Of a stretch of 64,000 nt of DNA, positions 8,522 to 20,223 are shown piece after piece. Below the pieces are notes generated by a model, which searched no databases, was not told where the DNA came from, and worked only from the letters and a program-made list of their open reading frames with translations. Position 1 is the stretch's first letter; each line of letters opens with the position of its first letter. Source of the DNA: Asparagopsis taxiformis (taxonomy: Eukaryota > Rhodophyta > Florideophyceae > Bonnemaisoniales > Bonnemaisoniaceae); the NCBI GenBank assembly GCA_030407315.1, contig JALQPE010002243.1, positions 35,107-99,106 of the forward strand. The letters are read 5' to 3'. The translations under genes and the position numbers were made by a program.

Positions 8522-10447
8522 ATGCCTCGTAACCCTACAGCGGGACCCTCTAGTGAGGACATAGCGCCTGCCAGCGACTTATCCGATTCGGATCTGATCG
8601 CCGAAGAAGGCGTGGTGATTAACACCCTGCAAGACCGAGCCGACCGAATCTTCAACGAACGGTTGGAAGAGTTCAAGGCTGAATTCAGCTCCGTCGTCGA
8701 GAAGACTGTTCAAGACCGCAGGGCGGAAATCGTAGACGCTACGGTCGAAACCGTCATGGAACTGGTCGAGCCAAAGCTGATGGCCGCCAGCCGAGAAGCC
8801 ACCCAAGATCGGGACGCCGAGTTCCTAGTGGAAACCTGGAATCAGGTCAAAGCCGAATTCGCTAAGCGCGTGTCCCTTTTGGAAACTCGTCTGGAGGAGC
8901 TTTCGATTCACGGCTTTAGTGCCAGTCCATTAGGACAACAGGAGTTTCCTGCTCGCCGCAGCCGACCGGCTGACTTCCCTGACCCTACATCCGGTAGGGA
9001 GGAAGAAGAAGATCCCCGATTGGATCAAGTCGCGGAAGCAACACGACACCTGTCGGACCGTGTCGACGCCCTCGCCGAATCACTATCCCAAACAGGGAAT
9101 ATCTCTCGCACGAGACAGCACACTCGTGCCACCGGATCTATACCGGAAAATCCCTCGTGGGATGATGAAGAAGGACCTCTTGAGGAAGGCTTAGTGCCTT
9201 TGAAGGCCCGCGAACCCGCGTTCGACCTAGTGGTCTCCTATCGGTACTACCGACTCAAGAACAAGTCTCTAACGACTGATACCCCAATGGGTAAATCAAG
9301 AAGCTTGTATAAGCTAACGGAGAAGATCCGTAATTTCAACGCGTCATTCACGCCGTTCGATGGTACGGAACCCATCGATATCCTCCGGTTCCTCGCGGAA
9401 TTTCAAGATGCATGTGATTCATGCGGAGTCTCGGAGGGAGAAGCTACCAAGTTACTCAAGTATTTCCTGGAAGGAGAACCTCAACGGTTTATCGCCGCTG
9501 AGGCGCGAAAGCGCAAGCTTCTCAACCATCTGCATCAGCAGATCACTTGGCCTCAAGCCGTTAACGCCCTTCTGGCCCGCTACGCAACGGACAATGTCCT
9601 AGCGGACGCATATGACGCAGTAACGCGTATACGGCAAGGGCCGGATGAAGATGAAGCTGCATACGCAGACAGACTGCAGGACGCTGCTCTCCTGTGTGCG
9701 AACGTCTTCTCGGAAAGAGACTTGGTCAACTACTACCTCAAGGGCCTACGCCCAGAGGTTAAACACACCGTCAAGGTGACTATAGGCCGCAGTGGCGGAG
9801 AAGATTTCCTTGCTGTCCGTAACCTTGCTAAAGGACTCGGGGACTCTTTACGAGCATCGCTGCCCGCGAAACCTAAGGCCTACCCTACTCGGGAAATCGC
9901 GGATCGTAAACGCAAAGCGTTGCTCGCTACCGTACCCGGAGAACCGGCTGTGATACCGCGGACCCCGCCGCCGACCTTACCTTCCCCTACCGGGAATCCA
10001 ATGGGCGCGCCAATGCAGGCCCCTACCCTAACGGGAGAACATCTTAAACTCGCTGAGAGTATGATCCCCGAAGGGGCTGTTACTTGGAGATGCTCTGGCT
10101 GTCGCCAACCAGGGCATGTGTTGTACACTTGCCCTTACCTACCACCCTCAGTGGGAATTTACTTCGCCTTTGCGAACTACGCTTACCAGCAAGAACCGGA
10201 GCAGGTTATGCGCCGCCAACAGCGCCAGTCCAATCGGTTCAACCGAAAAAGGGATTACCCTAAAGCCGTGCTCCAACGGTCAAACCCTCCAACACGCATG
10301 GTTGCGTTCGCCGATGACGAAAATCATCCCAAATTGGGCCCTCTGAGGCGAGACGTTTTAGAACGTAACGGATCTTCCGTAACGGCTCAAGACGTTGCCG
10401 ACGCCCTAGACACTACCGACGACTCCGACACGTCGTCGGAAAACTAA
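8522..10447 (+). CDS. gag: Element A Gag polyprotein
   Basis: 641 codons, intact. ATG 8522 is the first ATG after the PBS. The N-terminal half has charged, coiled-coil-like segments. The middle carries the retrotransposon Gag region (about 260-440: LLKYFLEGE, SERDLVNYYLKGLRP). A CCHC knuckle, CSGCRQPGHVLYTC, lies at about 524-537. Gag would assemble the cytoplasmic virus-like particle and package the RNA. The TAA follows directly after the slippery heptamer at 10438-10444, and pol continues in the -1 frame. The product is clearly homologous to the Gag of element D. Confidence 0.92.
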   Translation: MPRNPTAGPSSEDIAPASDLSDSDLIAEEGVVINTLQDRADRIFNERLEEFKAEFSSVVEKTVQDRRAEIVDATVETVMELVEPKLMAASREATQDRDAEFLVETWNQVKAEFAKRVSLLETRLEELSIHGFSASPLGQQEFPARRSRPADFPDPTSGREEEEDPRLDQVAEATRHLSDRVDALAESLSQTGNISRTRQHTRATGSIPENPSWDDEEGPLEEGLVPLKAREPAFDLVVSYRYYRLKNKSLTTDTPMGKSRSLYKLTEKIRNFNASFTPFDGTEPIDILRFLAEFQDACDSCGVSEGEATKLLKYFLEGEPQRFIAAEARKRKLLNHLHQQITWPQAVNALLARYATDNVLADAYDAVTRIRQGPDEDEAAYADRLQDAALLCANVFSERDLVNYYLKGLRPEVKHTVKVTIGRSGGEDFLAVRNLAKGLGDSLRASLPAKPKAYPTREIADRKRKALLATVPGEPAVIPRTPPPTLPSPTGNPMGAPMQAPTLTGEHLKLAESMIPEGAVTWRCSGCRQPGHVLYTCPYLPPSVGIYFAFANYAYQQEPEQVMRRQQRQSNRFNRKRDYPKAVLQRSNPPTRMVAFADDENHPKLGPLRRDVLERNGSSVTAQDVADALDTTDDSDTSSEN

Positions 10448-10477
10448 TGACGGGGAGTGAGGTGTCGCACTCCCGTC
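10438..10477 (+). promoter_or_regulatory. Candidate -1 frameshift signal, element A gag/pol
   Basis: The heptamer GGAAAAC (10438-10444) is in phase as G-GAA-AAC, followed by TAAT and then a stem. GACGGGGAGTG (10449-10459) pairs with CACTCCCGTC (10468-10477), with one bulged G and an 8-nt loop. A slip to GGA-AAA opens the pol frame. A pol-frame ATG overlaps the gag stop (TAATG), so reinitiation is an alternative in this copy only. Confidence 0.75.
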
Positions 10478-13035
10478 AGGAGGTGGAGCGATTACGCTAC
10501 TCGGTGGACATCTCACCACAACCACCTCCGCAGGAAAAGGCTGCAACTCCCTCTAGGGACCAAAGTCTTTCCCAGACACCAACCCACTCGGGTTCCCCCA
10601 CTGGGACTCGAACACCTAGGCCGAAAGCCTCATGCCTGCTTAAGGCCGCCCATTACGTAGTAATGGGTTCCATCGGACTCGATCCGTCAATTCTCACGCC
10701 CATGCGTATGGTGATGGACACCGGGTCCGGACCATCGGTCATCCATGAAAGGAGCTTACCCCAAAATTGGGAACAATTCCAAGTCCCTACGGGGAAGGTT
10801 CCGCAACTAGCCGATGCTAACGGCAATCCTCTTCGGATAAAAGGCAAGATAATACTGTCCTTACAGTTAGGCCACAAGTCCTTTGAGGAAGAATTCTTCG
10901 TCGCGCCTAAGTTGGCCGTACCCCTCATTTTGGGAACTGGGGCAATGAATACCCACGTAGACGCAATTAGGTGCCGGGCCCAACGAATTGATATTCACGA
11001 CGGCGGGTCGATAGCTATCCTAGTGATGTCGCCTACGCGTAAAACATCCCCTACCCTTTCGTGCTACGTGGATGCCTCGCGACCCTCTAATGGGATTAAC
11101 TTAGACCGCCAACCTCATGGCATTCGATTGTCACAAAGTGTGAATGTTCCTCCGCGGAGTCAAGTAACAACTACTGTTGTATGCGCCGGTGGCGGCTTGA
11201 GTATACTCTCTCCGAGAGATCGGATTCTTCACCGACATCGTGTCTCTATCCCGAATGGGGTTGCGGAAGTCATCCCGCGACAGGAATTCCTGACTATATT
11301 AACTAACTTGGGTACATCCGACAAGTACCTCCCTAAAGGGACAATTATAGGCCATGCCCTTCGGGCACCCGAACGGCCAATGCGCCCCATGGCTCTCAGC
11401 CGTTCTACCCCTTCCTCCCAAGAGGCCTCCACGATGGTGACTACTCTCCACCGGGAGCAAAAGGCCGAGGCCACCCAACCACCAAGCTGGAAGCAAGAAG
11501 TCTCTCTGGACCACCTTGGTCAAATCCCGTTGAGGGAACGCATCCTTAGCATGCTATCTCGACACGAGTCTATGTGGGATGGATCCCTAGGGGACATCCG
11601 CGCTACGGAACACCGAATCGACATAGTCGAAGGGAGCAAGCCTAGACGGCAACAACCCTACCGGATGGGACCCGCTCGCAGAGAGATTGCCCGTAAGGAA
11701 ATAACCAGCATGCTGGAAAAGGGAGTGATCGAACCGTCGACCTCCGAATGGGCTAGCCCAGTGGTTCTTGTCCCGAAGAAGGATGGTAAATTACGCTTTT
11801 GCGTCGACTATAGGGGTCTTAACGACATCACTGTCAATGATGTGTACCCCCTTCCACGAATGGATGATTGCATTGACTCCCTCGGAGATGCTCAAATATT
11901 CACCACATTGGATTGTAATTCTGGCTATTGGCAGATTCCTGTTGCACAGGACGACCGTGACAAAACGGCATTCACCTCCCACTTGGGGACATATCGCTTC
12001 AAGCGTTTGCCTTTTGGCTTAAAGAATGCTCCGGCAACGTTTCAGCGTGCCATCGACATTATTCTTAGCAGCGTTCGCTGGCAGACCTGTCTGATTTACT
12101 TAGACGATGTGATCGTATTCTCTCGGGACGAGGCCGAACATCTCCACCATGTGGACCAAGTACTCTCCCTCCTACGGGAAGCAGGTGTCACCCTGAAGTT
12201 GACAAAGTGTCATTTCTTCGAAAAGAAGGTTGATTACCTGGGACATGTCGTGATGCCAGGAAAGCTAGCTGTTGCACAGAACGCCACTTCGGCTATCGCT
12301 GACGCGATCTTTCCGCAAACGCCTACGCAAATGCGATCCTTCCTCGGAAGCTGTGGCGTCTTTCGACGATTCATCAAAGGGTATGCCGCAATTGCGCACC
12401 CCTTGAACGAAATGCTGACCAAAGACAGCCTCCCTAAATTCGGGAAAGAACCTCCTACCGAGGACCAACGCCGCGCGTTCAACGCTCTCAAAGAGGTCAT
12501 GACCAAGCCGCCGATACTGGCTCTACCCAAGTTGGGTCAACCCTACACCGTAGACACGGACGCGTCCGCATACCAAATAGGATGCGCTCTGCTTCAGCAG
12601 CAAGGGGAAGAGAACGACCTCAAGCCAATTGGCTATTGGTCGCGGACCTTGACTAAACCTGAAAGAGGTTACTCCCCTACGGAGCGTGAATGTCTAGCCG
12701 TCGTATGGGCTGTCACTATCCTACGTCCATACTTGGAGCAAACAAAGTTTGTAGTCCGGACGGACCATAACGCGCTACGTTGGCTCATGAATATCAATGA
12801 CCCTTCAGGGAGACTATGCCGCTGGCGCCTCCGACTTGCGGAATTTGACTATCAAATAGTCTACCGACCCGGTCGGGTTCACCAACTACCAGACGCCTTT
12901 CGCGTGTTGAGACTAACGGCGAGACGCCCGTCACTATTGACGATGAAATACCAACTCTGTTGGCCACGCACGCACCGCAAGGTGAAACATCCGTTGATGA
13001 CGACACAGATGTCTGGTTCTACGACCTTTCTCTAG
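10447..13035 (+). pseudogene. pol: Element A pol, first part: protease, reverse transcriptase, RNase H
   Basis: The -1 frame relative to gag. The aspartic protease has MVMDTGSG (about residues 93-100). RT shows FCVDYR, LDCNSGYWQIPV, FGLKNAPATFQR and the catalytic YLDD. RNase H shows DTDASAYQIGCAL, TERECLAVVWA and TDHNALRW. The frame is lost near 12898, just after LPDA, where one base appears deleted relative to element D. The true frame runs for about 180 nt in frame 0 and shifts again near the six-C run at 13062-13067. The domains are otherwise complete with catalytic residues present. Both shifts are single-base, so sequencing error cannot be excluded. Confidence 0.88.
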
Positions 13036-13082
13036 CAAGAGCTCAAGCAAATGGAACTTCACCCCCCAGGGTACCCCCGTCT

Positions 13083-15460
13083 TAACGACTCATCCGCAAA
13101 CGGAAAACTACTGCCCGATAACTCTCCAAGAGTGGCTCGAAGAGCAACGAACAGACGACTTCTGTCAACAGGCCCTGGCCTCGCAGAAGTCTGACTCTCT
13201 CTTCTTCGAAGATGAAGACGGTGTCCTTTGTAGGATGTCCAGACTGGATGGGTCATCCCAAATCGTAGTACCTAAAGCCTTACGGCAACGTCTATTGACG
13301 ATGTGCCACCACGGCATATTGGCAGGACATCCTGGTCAGAACCGCATGTACGACACGATGCGCCTATCGTACTATTGGCCTGCAATGGCTGCGGATATAA
13401 CCGGAACGGTTGAACGCTGTTCAGCGTGTGCGAGAAACCGATTACGGTTGCGCAAACATGCGAGTACCCTCCAGCTGTTCCCAGCTACCACACCATTGGA
13501 TGACGTTGCAATTGACCTCCTCGGTCCTCTACCTCGTACCAAGAAAGGTAACGTGCACCTACTGGTGATTTCGTGTCGCTTTACCAAGCTAACCCAGGTG
13601 GTTCCGCTGCGAAGCATTACGGCTTACCATGTGGCAGTAGCCTTTTGTACACATTGGGTGTTTAAGTATGGTCCTCCACGGACATTACTATCCGATAACG
13701 GTCCGCAATTTGCGTCGAAGTTCTTCCAGGCTGTCTGCCTCCAGTTAGGAACGAAGAACGTCTTCACGACGGCTTACCATCCCCAGACAAATGGGCAAGT
13801 CGAACGGTATAACCGTACTCTATTGAGCATGCTACGTAATTACGTCAATGATAACCAGGACGACTGGGATGTCTACGCATCAGCGTTAACCTATGCGTAC
13901 AACACGCACGTGCATCGCACAACGGGAACTACACCCTTCGACCTCATACTAAGCCGACCTCCACCGCCATATGCGACACACCATTCGGTGAAAAGGAGGG
14001 CAACGCCAGACGCGTTCACGAAGCAAGACTTCTTACGCCGTATTACGGATACCATTGATATGGCAGGTAAACGCCTTCACAGCGCGCAAGCACGCTACAA
14101 GCGTAACTTCGACCGGTCAATCCGGAAGTCTAAACGACTCATCACTACCGATGATTACGTTTATCTGGATAATCCAGAAGTCCGTGAACGGAACAAGCTA
14201 ACTCCAATAGCTCAAGGTCCCTATAGGGTTATCCGTGCCGGACGGCGAACGGTTTACATCGACCGCGATGGTATCACCGAAAAGGTTAGTCTCGATAGAG
14301 TTGCACTCGCTCCGCGACCAACCGAGGAACCAACCTTACCACCTCGGCTACATGCCGCTAACGCACAAGCGTCACCATCAGGTGCAGATGCCCTCGCGCC
14401 AAATACACAATCACGCCAACCGACGGGCGACGGCCAACAATACGCGCCAAACGAATCACTTCCGCAAACTCCTAATCAGGAATACCCCTTCAGGGATCAA
14501 CCATCGTCTCCACGACAACCTACAATTAGGATAACACCTGAAGGTAGTGGTTTGGGACAAACCACCCTTCAGGAGGGGGCCCCCGACGCTGTGCGCGTAA
14601 GCAAAAATTTCGCAACACCCTCTCGGGATGAACCTTGTAGTCTTTCACCTTTTGGTAACTCACCCACAATTGGGAACGACGCACACGACCCAAGTCGTTC
14701 ACCCACACAGCCGGTAACTACCAACCGCAATCGCACACAATTGCGAAGAAGTCAACAAAGACGCCACGACAACTCTGCCAATGCAGACCAAGACCAATAC
14801 GTCAACCCTGACAGGGCTCTCCCGTCGCACAAGCGAGCAACTCGCCGAAGTATGGCAGGCACCGACGCCACAGACTCAGCCCCAAGGCATTTGACCAACG
14901 CAAACGCGACCAGGCGACGCTCAATCAAAGCACGCATACAAACGCCGACTTCCCCTCAACGGGACGCGAACCCTCCATCGGGAGCCGAACTTCGCATAGC
15001 GAACCAAGCAAGTCAAGCACCCGCCCATTTGGCAAAACCCAAACCGGGTCGACACACTCGCTCAAGTGCGAAGAAGATAGCCACGGCAAACCCCGTAAGG
15101 TCTTTGGAAGCCACCCCCAATGGGGAACAAGAGAAAGCGCCACAGGGCACGCAGCCGAACTCGGAACGAGTAGCTCTCCCTGAAGGGACGAAGGAAACCC
15201 CAGAGGGAAGTAGCGACGCCGAACGCGCAACCTCAGAGGAGGAATATCCCATCGATGATCTCCTAGATTACGTCACTGACGACGACGGGGAACAATGGTT
15301 CCTGGTGAAGTGGTATGGCTACCGAAAGCCGACATGGACGCAACGCGCGAACGTCCCCCCTGAATGGGCATCAAGGTACTTCCGTCGAAGACAACACCGC
15401 GAAGGTGACCGGCAACCACGCCGAGCGCGCACGCGCAAACCCAAGAGAGGGAAGAAGTAG
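13083..15460 (+). pseudogene. pol: Element A pol, second part: integrase and chromodomain
   Basis: This is the downstream portion of the frameshifted pol. The open frame with a recognisable start of homology begins near 13121 (LQEWLEEQRTDDFC). The integrase has the HHCC zinc region (HHGILAGH...CSACARN) and the DDE triad: D in VAIDLLGP, D in LLSDNGPQF, E in NGQVERYNR. A GPY/F-like module (GPYRVIRAG) follows, then about 290 residues of low-complexity linker and a C-terminal chromodomain (DDLLDYVTDDDGEQWFLVKW, WYGYRKPTW). The chromodomain would steer integration to particular chromatin. It ends at TAG 15458-15460, convergent with the antisense ORF. Confidence 0.9.
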
Positions 15461-15768
15461 AGTAACCCCACAGGGATAAGAACCTAACAAGGTACCCACT
15501 GGGTGGAGCTACCAAACCTCGGAGGGTCAAGCCAAAAAGGGCGCACTTTATCACCGCCAACCGGAGCCACTGTGGAAATTTAGATTTCAGGAAATGAAAA
15601 AAATTGACCAAAAAAGGGTTTCAACAAACAAATCCGCACGTCAGCGTGATGATGCATCTTTAATGTACCTCAGAGGTGCCTCAGGACTACCTGATGAACA
15701 ATGGCGCAACGCAAAAGCGTGTTCAAACTACCGTTAGAGGTTATTCTCCCAAAGGCAATTGCCAGTCC
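15461..15768. other. Convergent spacer between pol and antisense ORF of element A
   Basis: 308 bp between the two stop codons. No open frame or repeat is seen. It must hold the 3' end of any antisense transcript. Confidence 0.5.
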
Positions 15769-18700
15769 TTAGCGACGATAATGGCTAGAAGGCCGAGGCC
15801 GATGAGAGGCAGACGGTGCCGTAGGGGCAGGAGCGCGTACATTCGTCGAAGGACGAGGATGGCGGGGTGCAACCCTTGTGAAGGTAGGATTACGACGCAA
15901 ACCGCGTTGCGGAACTGCACTAGAACCCCGACGACGGGCAGGCACAGGGCCATGCGAAGACGCAACCGCAGAGGCGGATAACCCAACTGCTGGGATGGAC
16001 GCGGGAGGCGGAGAAACATCTGGCGACTCAGGCGACCCTAACCGGGCATCAAGACGCGCAAGTAAAGGATTACTAGCATCCGCAGCACCCACGGGGGAAT
16101 GAAGACGAGTACGCACGTTGCGTTCGGGAAGACCCTCATCGGGAGACCTAGCGCGACGACGCGAGTAACCAGGCTGAACGGCCTCCTCGCCACCCTCTTC
16201 GGGAATAACTGCTTGCTGCAGTAGACGCCTAGCGTCCTCCAACTCACCTTCTAATTCCCCAACCCGGGTTCGCAATTCTGCTGCCTCCAGGCGTGCGGCC
16301 TCAACCTCCCTATCCGCTGTGCGGCGACGCTCTCGGGCGATGTTACGCTGTTCGCGTCCTTGCTTATAGCGAGCAGCTAACGTAATGCACGACAATGCGA
16401 GTCCATCCAACGCGGATCTTACGATGTAACGCCCATTGGCAGAGGCAAAAATGGAAGCCACCGTACCATCCCCGAGATCATCGGCCAACCGCCGCACATG
16501 CGGAATCGATAGCAATTCGCGACTCGACAATTCCCCACGTAGGATATCAACAGCAGGAGGCTGACGCGTGACTACATCATCACCGTTCACGGATGGCTCA
16601 GAGCCTTGGTCGGATGTCAGAAGCGCCTCCATGGCGGGACCCACTTGGGATGAAGGGGCAGCTGTAGGCTGAGGGGTTGGCGCGGTAGGCGCGACGGTCA
16701 TCGGGACCTGACTTTCGTACAAGTCATCAGCACCACTGGGTGGTAAGGAAGCAACAGGAGCGAAGCTCCGTCCTGCGTAAGGCGAACGCCCAGCTGGGCC
16801 TCCCGCCTCGGCGGCCGTCCACCACGGACGCGGCACAAATGCCTCGCCAACAGGCTGATATTTGTAAGAGTCGGGGTGACCGTCGGAATACCTGTCAGGC
16901 TCCACGCCGTAATACCCATCTTCGGTGAACTCACCATCTCTGCGATAAGGCGGCAGCTCTGCGACTGTACCATCTCGATGGTTTAACACGTTAATACGTA
17001 ACGCCCTCACCGGCAAGTCAACAGTCCTGTAGATAACCACCTTCTCCGGTGCCACTCCCGTGATGTTGGTACTGACCAATTCCTGCGGATAATCATCACC
17101 CCCAAGGGCCACCTTCAGCAACCGACGCACTACCGAACCAGGTAACTCCCGACTATAGGGGACCACGTCCGACACCGGAACCTTCGGGATATCGTACCAA
17201 GTACTGCTCACCCTATTGAGGAGTTCCTCCGCCATCACCGGCACAAAGCCCCGCGTCTCGGCGGTACGAGCCAACTCGATCCCTATAAGGATATCCCTCT
17301 CCAACTCGAGGTACGATCGGAACCTGTCCATTCGCCATTCGGGCGCGTCGCGAAGAGCGGAATTGTGGAAATACACCAGCGACGGAGGGTCGGCAACGGG
17401 CAAACACATCGGTGGAGATGACTTGCCTTCCCAAGTGGGATCATCCCATAGCGGGTCCAAAGCTTCCCTAGCTACCTTCATGGGTCTAGTGACCGGCTCA
17501 GCAGAGCTACCATGACGGTGCGCGAACACGCGATAATCATTCGCCGTCACCTGACGTCCCATCCTTCGGGAAGTAACCCTAGCGTGCAAACGCATATGAT
17601 GCTCGTAGCTACCCGTATCGGGACGTGGAGGGTACGCAAACCAGCGTGACCGAACCATCGGTAGATCCGCTACGGAGCCTTGGTACGATCCTTCCTGGAA
17701 CAAGCGACGATTCATACGTTCGACGTACAGCGCATCTCCGGGATGGAGCAGGAAAGTCCTGTCGCTGCATAGCGTATGGGGGACACGGAAGTGACGCATA
17801 GGGCGACTCGAGGGGAGACGGGCATACGCCGACCAACATTCGTTTTGAACCTGATGGTTTTGACCCCGGAGGGAGCTCATGAGAAGCATATCGCGACGTA
17901 ACTCGCTTCTCGGGCGATCCGTAAAGTCCCTACGAGGGAGTCGCGCAAACGGGTAGTGTTCCCAAGGAGCGGCGAGCTCACGCCTGAAAGGCAAGGCTTG
18001 CGAATCGAATACCACCAGTTCATCAGCATTGGCTGGGTAAAATTCTCCCATGGAGCGCCAATTGGCAGTCGGCTTAGGTGCCCGAGGGGGAGTGTCGTGT
18101 GACGGAACAGCTGGTGCTGGAGCAGACGCAACCGCGTAAGGGTCAACCAAGGCGGTGCCCGACGGTCTTACGCCTACAGAGGCATCGGCGGCAGCCGCAC
18201 CAGACCCACTTCGGGTAACTCTGCCAGTAGAGGCATATGGGTCTATGACCTTCTCGACAGGTTGAGCATTAGCCTTTTCGGCTGCAGCCTTCTCGGCTTC
18301 TGCTCGAGCAGCCTCGCGGCGCAATTCTTCTTCCCTACGCTTTCGAGCGTCCGCCAGTATCTGTTGGTTGCGGCGGCCATAGTCCTCATAGGGATTCGCT
18401 GAAGCGTCATGACCAGAAGAGGTACGAGCCGCCGGGGCGGAAGGACGAGAAGTAATCGGACGCGAACTTGGCGAAGGCCTGACGTTCGGCTGCCTTGTTG
18501 GCCTGGGCGTAGCGCCTCCCTCGGCGACGACTTCTATCACCTCCTCGGTGTCGGCCGGCATGGCTCCCCTTGGGGACGGGCCGGCGGCCTTCGATGACTC
18601 ACCTTCGCGTGACGGCGGATTAACCGATGACGGTTTGACACTTGCCACTGGGGTGGAAGGCTTCGGGGAAGCAGGCGATTCAGCCGGAACAGAGTCGCGC

Positions 18701-19035
18701 TCTTGTGCGCTTGCCCTGGTAGGGGGGACCGTCTCTTCGGAACGCGCTTGCGCACTCACAACCTTGCCAGCAGGCGACGCTGGATCAGCGGTGCCTTTGA
18801 CGGCAGTCGAACGCGTTCGCGTTTGCGATTGAGCCGCGGTGGCTGACGGCACGCGTGGCGCTGAAGTCGACGAAGACTTAGCCGGTGTAGGCGGAACCCC
18901 GGTGCGGGAGGAGGAAGCCTGGTGGCGCGTCGTGGGACGGCGAACGCTGGAGCGTGTGGTAGGACGGTTGGGCGAACCCATATTGTCTCCTTCCTCTTCA
19001 GAGGATTCGAATTGAATCGGAGCACGAGGGGTCAT
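15769..19035 (-). CDS. Element A antisense ORF: large protein with conserved central domain and coiled coil
   Basis: 1088 codons from the ATG at 19035; the frame extends to 19140 without another ATG. The ATG at 18981 aligns best with the D protein (both reach RRPTTRHQAS within about 20 residues), so it may be the true start. The first 300 residues or so are rich in Pro, Ser, Ala and Arg. The central part (about 18060-16850) is strongly conserved with D: GEFYP, PFARLP, RPMRHFRVPHTL, DRTFLLHPGDALYVERM and SRWFAYPPRPDTG. A charged coiled coil lies at about 16390-16216, followed by a basic Ser/Pro tail. I recognise no known family. Antisense ORFs in this position are known from plant Tat-lineage elements, but homology to those is not claimed. 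The frame is unbroken although pol is not. Confidence 0.82.
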   Translation of the reverse strand: MTPRAPIQFESSEEEGDNMGSPNRPTTRSSVRRPTTRHQASSSRTGVPPTPAKSSSTSAPRVPSATAAQSQTRTRSTAVKGTADPASPAGKVVSAQARSEETVPPTRASAQERDSVPAESPASPKPSTPVASVKPSSVNPPSREGESSKAAGPSPRGAMPADTEEVIEVVAEGGATPRPTRQPNVRPSPSSRPITSRPSAPAARTSSGHDASANPYEDYGRRNQQILADARKRREEELRREAARAEAEKAAAEKANAQPVEKVIDPYASTGRVTRSGSGAAAADASVGVRPSGTALVDPYAVASAPAPAVPSHDTPPRAPKPTANWRSMGEFYPANADELVVFDSQALPFRRELAAPWEHYPFARLPRRDFTDRPRSELRRDMLLMSSLRGQNHQVQNECWSAYARLPSSRPMRHFRVPHTLCSDRTFLLHPGDALYVERMNRRLFQEGSYQGSVADLPMVRSRWFAYPPRPDTGSYEHHMRLHARVTSRRMGRQVTANDYRVFAHRHGSSAEPVTRPMKVAREALDPLWDDPTWEGKSSPPMCLPVADPPSLVYFHNSALRDAPEWRMDRFRSYLELERDILIGIELARTAETRGFVPVMAEELLNRVSSTWYDIPKVPVSDVVPYSRELPGSVVRRLLKVALGGDDYPQELVSTNITGVAPEKVVIYRTVDLPVRALRINVLNHRDGTVAELPPYRRDGEFTEDGYYGVEPDRYSDGHPDSYKYQPVGEAFVPRPWWTAAEAGGPAGRSPYAGRSFAPVASLPPSGADDLYESQVPMTVAPTAPTPQPTAAPSSQVGPAMEALLTSDQGSEPSVNGDDVVTRQPPAVDILRGELSSRELLSIPHVRRLADDLGDGTVASIFASANGRYIVRSALDGLALSCITLAARYKQGREQRNIARERRRTADREVEAARLEAAELRTRVGELEGELEDARRLLQQAVIPEEGGEEAVQPGYSRRRARSPDEGLPERNVRTRLHSPVGAADASNPLLARLDARLGSPESPDVSPPPASIPAVGLSASAVASSHGPVPARRRGSSAVPQRGLRRNPTFTRVAPRHPRPSTNVRAPAPTAPSASHRPRPSSHYRR

Positions 19036-19523
19036 CCTAAAAGCCAGTAGAGGCGATGACGGACGTTGATAAAAACCCTGAAGCGGGACGAACAAGTGGC
19101 CTATTGGCTTAAGTCTCCGGGAGGGAGCTGCGCTATTCAACCCAGGAAGGGGGATCGCGAGGCAATGGGCCGAAACGACGAATGCAAGCCTCGAATTGGC
19201 ACCGCTCGTGCGATCACGTGGCTAATTATTTAGCAGATGGACGCAAAAAACCTTTGAGGGATAATGGAAAGGACGCGAATGCGTGGACGCAGTTGGACAC
19301 CGAAGGGGTGAATACGCTGTGTTGCGTTAGGGCGATGATGGACCTGAAACAGGTATTGATTCCAATAGGAAACGGTCGGGCGGAACTCGGGAAGAGTCGG
19401 ATGGACAACACATTTAGTGTGCACGCGCCGCGCGCGGGAAAATTTTGAATTGCACAATGCAACGGCCACAGCCAAAAATTGTAATTTTATTTGATCAAAT
19501 TTTGTCGGGACGACAAATCTCTC
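19036..19523. other. Region between antisense ORF start and PPT of element A
   Basis: It should contain the antisense promoter and leader. No convincing TATA box is visible on the minus strand. A palindrome TTGTCG-GGA-CGACAA (19502-19516) lies 7 nt before the PPT and is shared with element D. Confidence 0.5.
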
Positions 19524-19532
19524 AGGAGGGGG
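19524..19532 (+). promoter_or_regulatory. Polypurine tract of element A
   Basis: AGGAGGGGG followed by CCG and then the 3' LTR. It is the expected plus-strand primer site, and element D has the same tract. Confidence 0.8.
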
Positions 19533-19535
19533 CCG

Positions 19536-20218
19536 TGTCGTACCGCCTGGCGGTCCTCGCTGATCGAGCCGTGTCGCTTCCCTATTGGGTACCCACTTAC
19601 GGGATGTGCCAATCAGAAGGCACCAGCCAACTGGCGTGTTTCCTATACTTAGGACCAGCTATGGCTGACAAATAACCCCACCCGGGCCTATCGGCCCCGG
19701 CCAAGACCCCACAAGGGGCAAATTTTAACTTAGGCTGATCAGCCATACATTACAATGTAAGCCTATTGGCAATGACCTCGCGGGTAGGCGAGCGCCAGTA
19801 ATTGGGTTCTGATTGGTCACTAACTGGATATTTATTCCTAACCACTAACCCTAGCTTACAGTAGACTTAGTATAAAACGGCCACTGGAATAGCCAGTAGG
19901 CACGGTTTCTAGAGTAACGTAAACTCAAGTGGAATTACGACCCACAGGAACAGTGTTCGCATACCTATTGTTCAACCCCTCTCCGGGAAAACCTTAGGGT
20001 TAGCCAACAGCTCGACGGATTACGTCATCTTGCTCCATTAATACGCATCTCGCGTGAGCGCTATAATCGCACAACCCCCTCCGGGTAGCGATCCCTTCTC
20101 TCTCACGAGACTACCCGCCGGGTACCTATAAGGTTCATCTGCTCTACCACTTCCTCTACCGAGGCTCGGGACACCTGTCGGGTGGTTTGCCGCTCTAGCG
20201 GATTTTCTACCTGCTACA
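19536..20218 (+). repeat. Element A 3' LTR
   Basis: 683 bp, same sequence as 7762-8444, followed by the TSD ATCGT. Confidence 0.95.
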
Positions 20219-20223
20219 ATCGT
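20219..20223 (+). repeat. Target-site duplication of element A, right copy
   Basis: ATCGT, matching 7757-7761. Confidence 0.9.

Larger units (their letters stand above)
7762..20218 (+). mobile_element. Element A: complete Ty3/gypsy chromodomain retrotransposon with antisense ORF
   Basis: A 12,457-bp element with two 683-bp LTRs that look identical by eye, a perfect 5-bp TSD, a PBS, gag, pol in the -1 frame, a long antisense ORF and a polypurine tract. The order protease, RT, RNase H, integrase, chromodomain defines a Ty3/gypsy chromovirus-type element. Identical LTRs imply a recent insertion. Yet pol has two apparent 1-nt frameshifts, so either it was mobilised by another copy's proteins or the reads or assembly contain errors. 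It is closely related to element D in gag, pol and LTR. Confidence 0.95.

Noticed and set aside
10445..10449. TAATG stop-start overlap as the only way to make Pol in element A
   Set aside because: Reinitiation remains possible in A, but B and D lack a pol ATG at the junction while the heptamer and stem are in all four.
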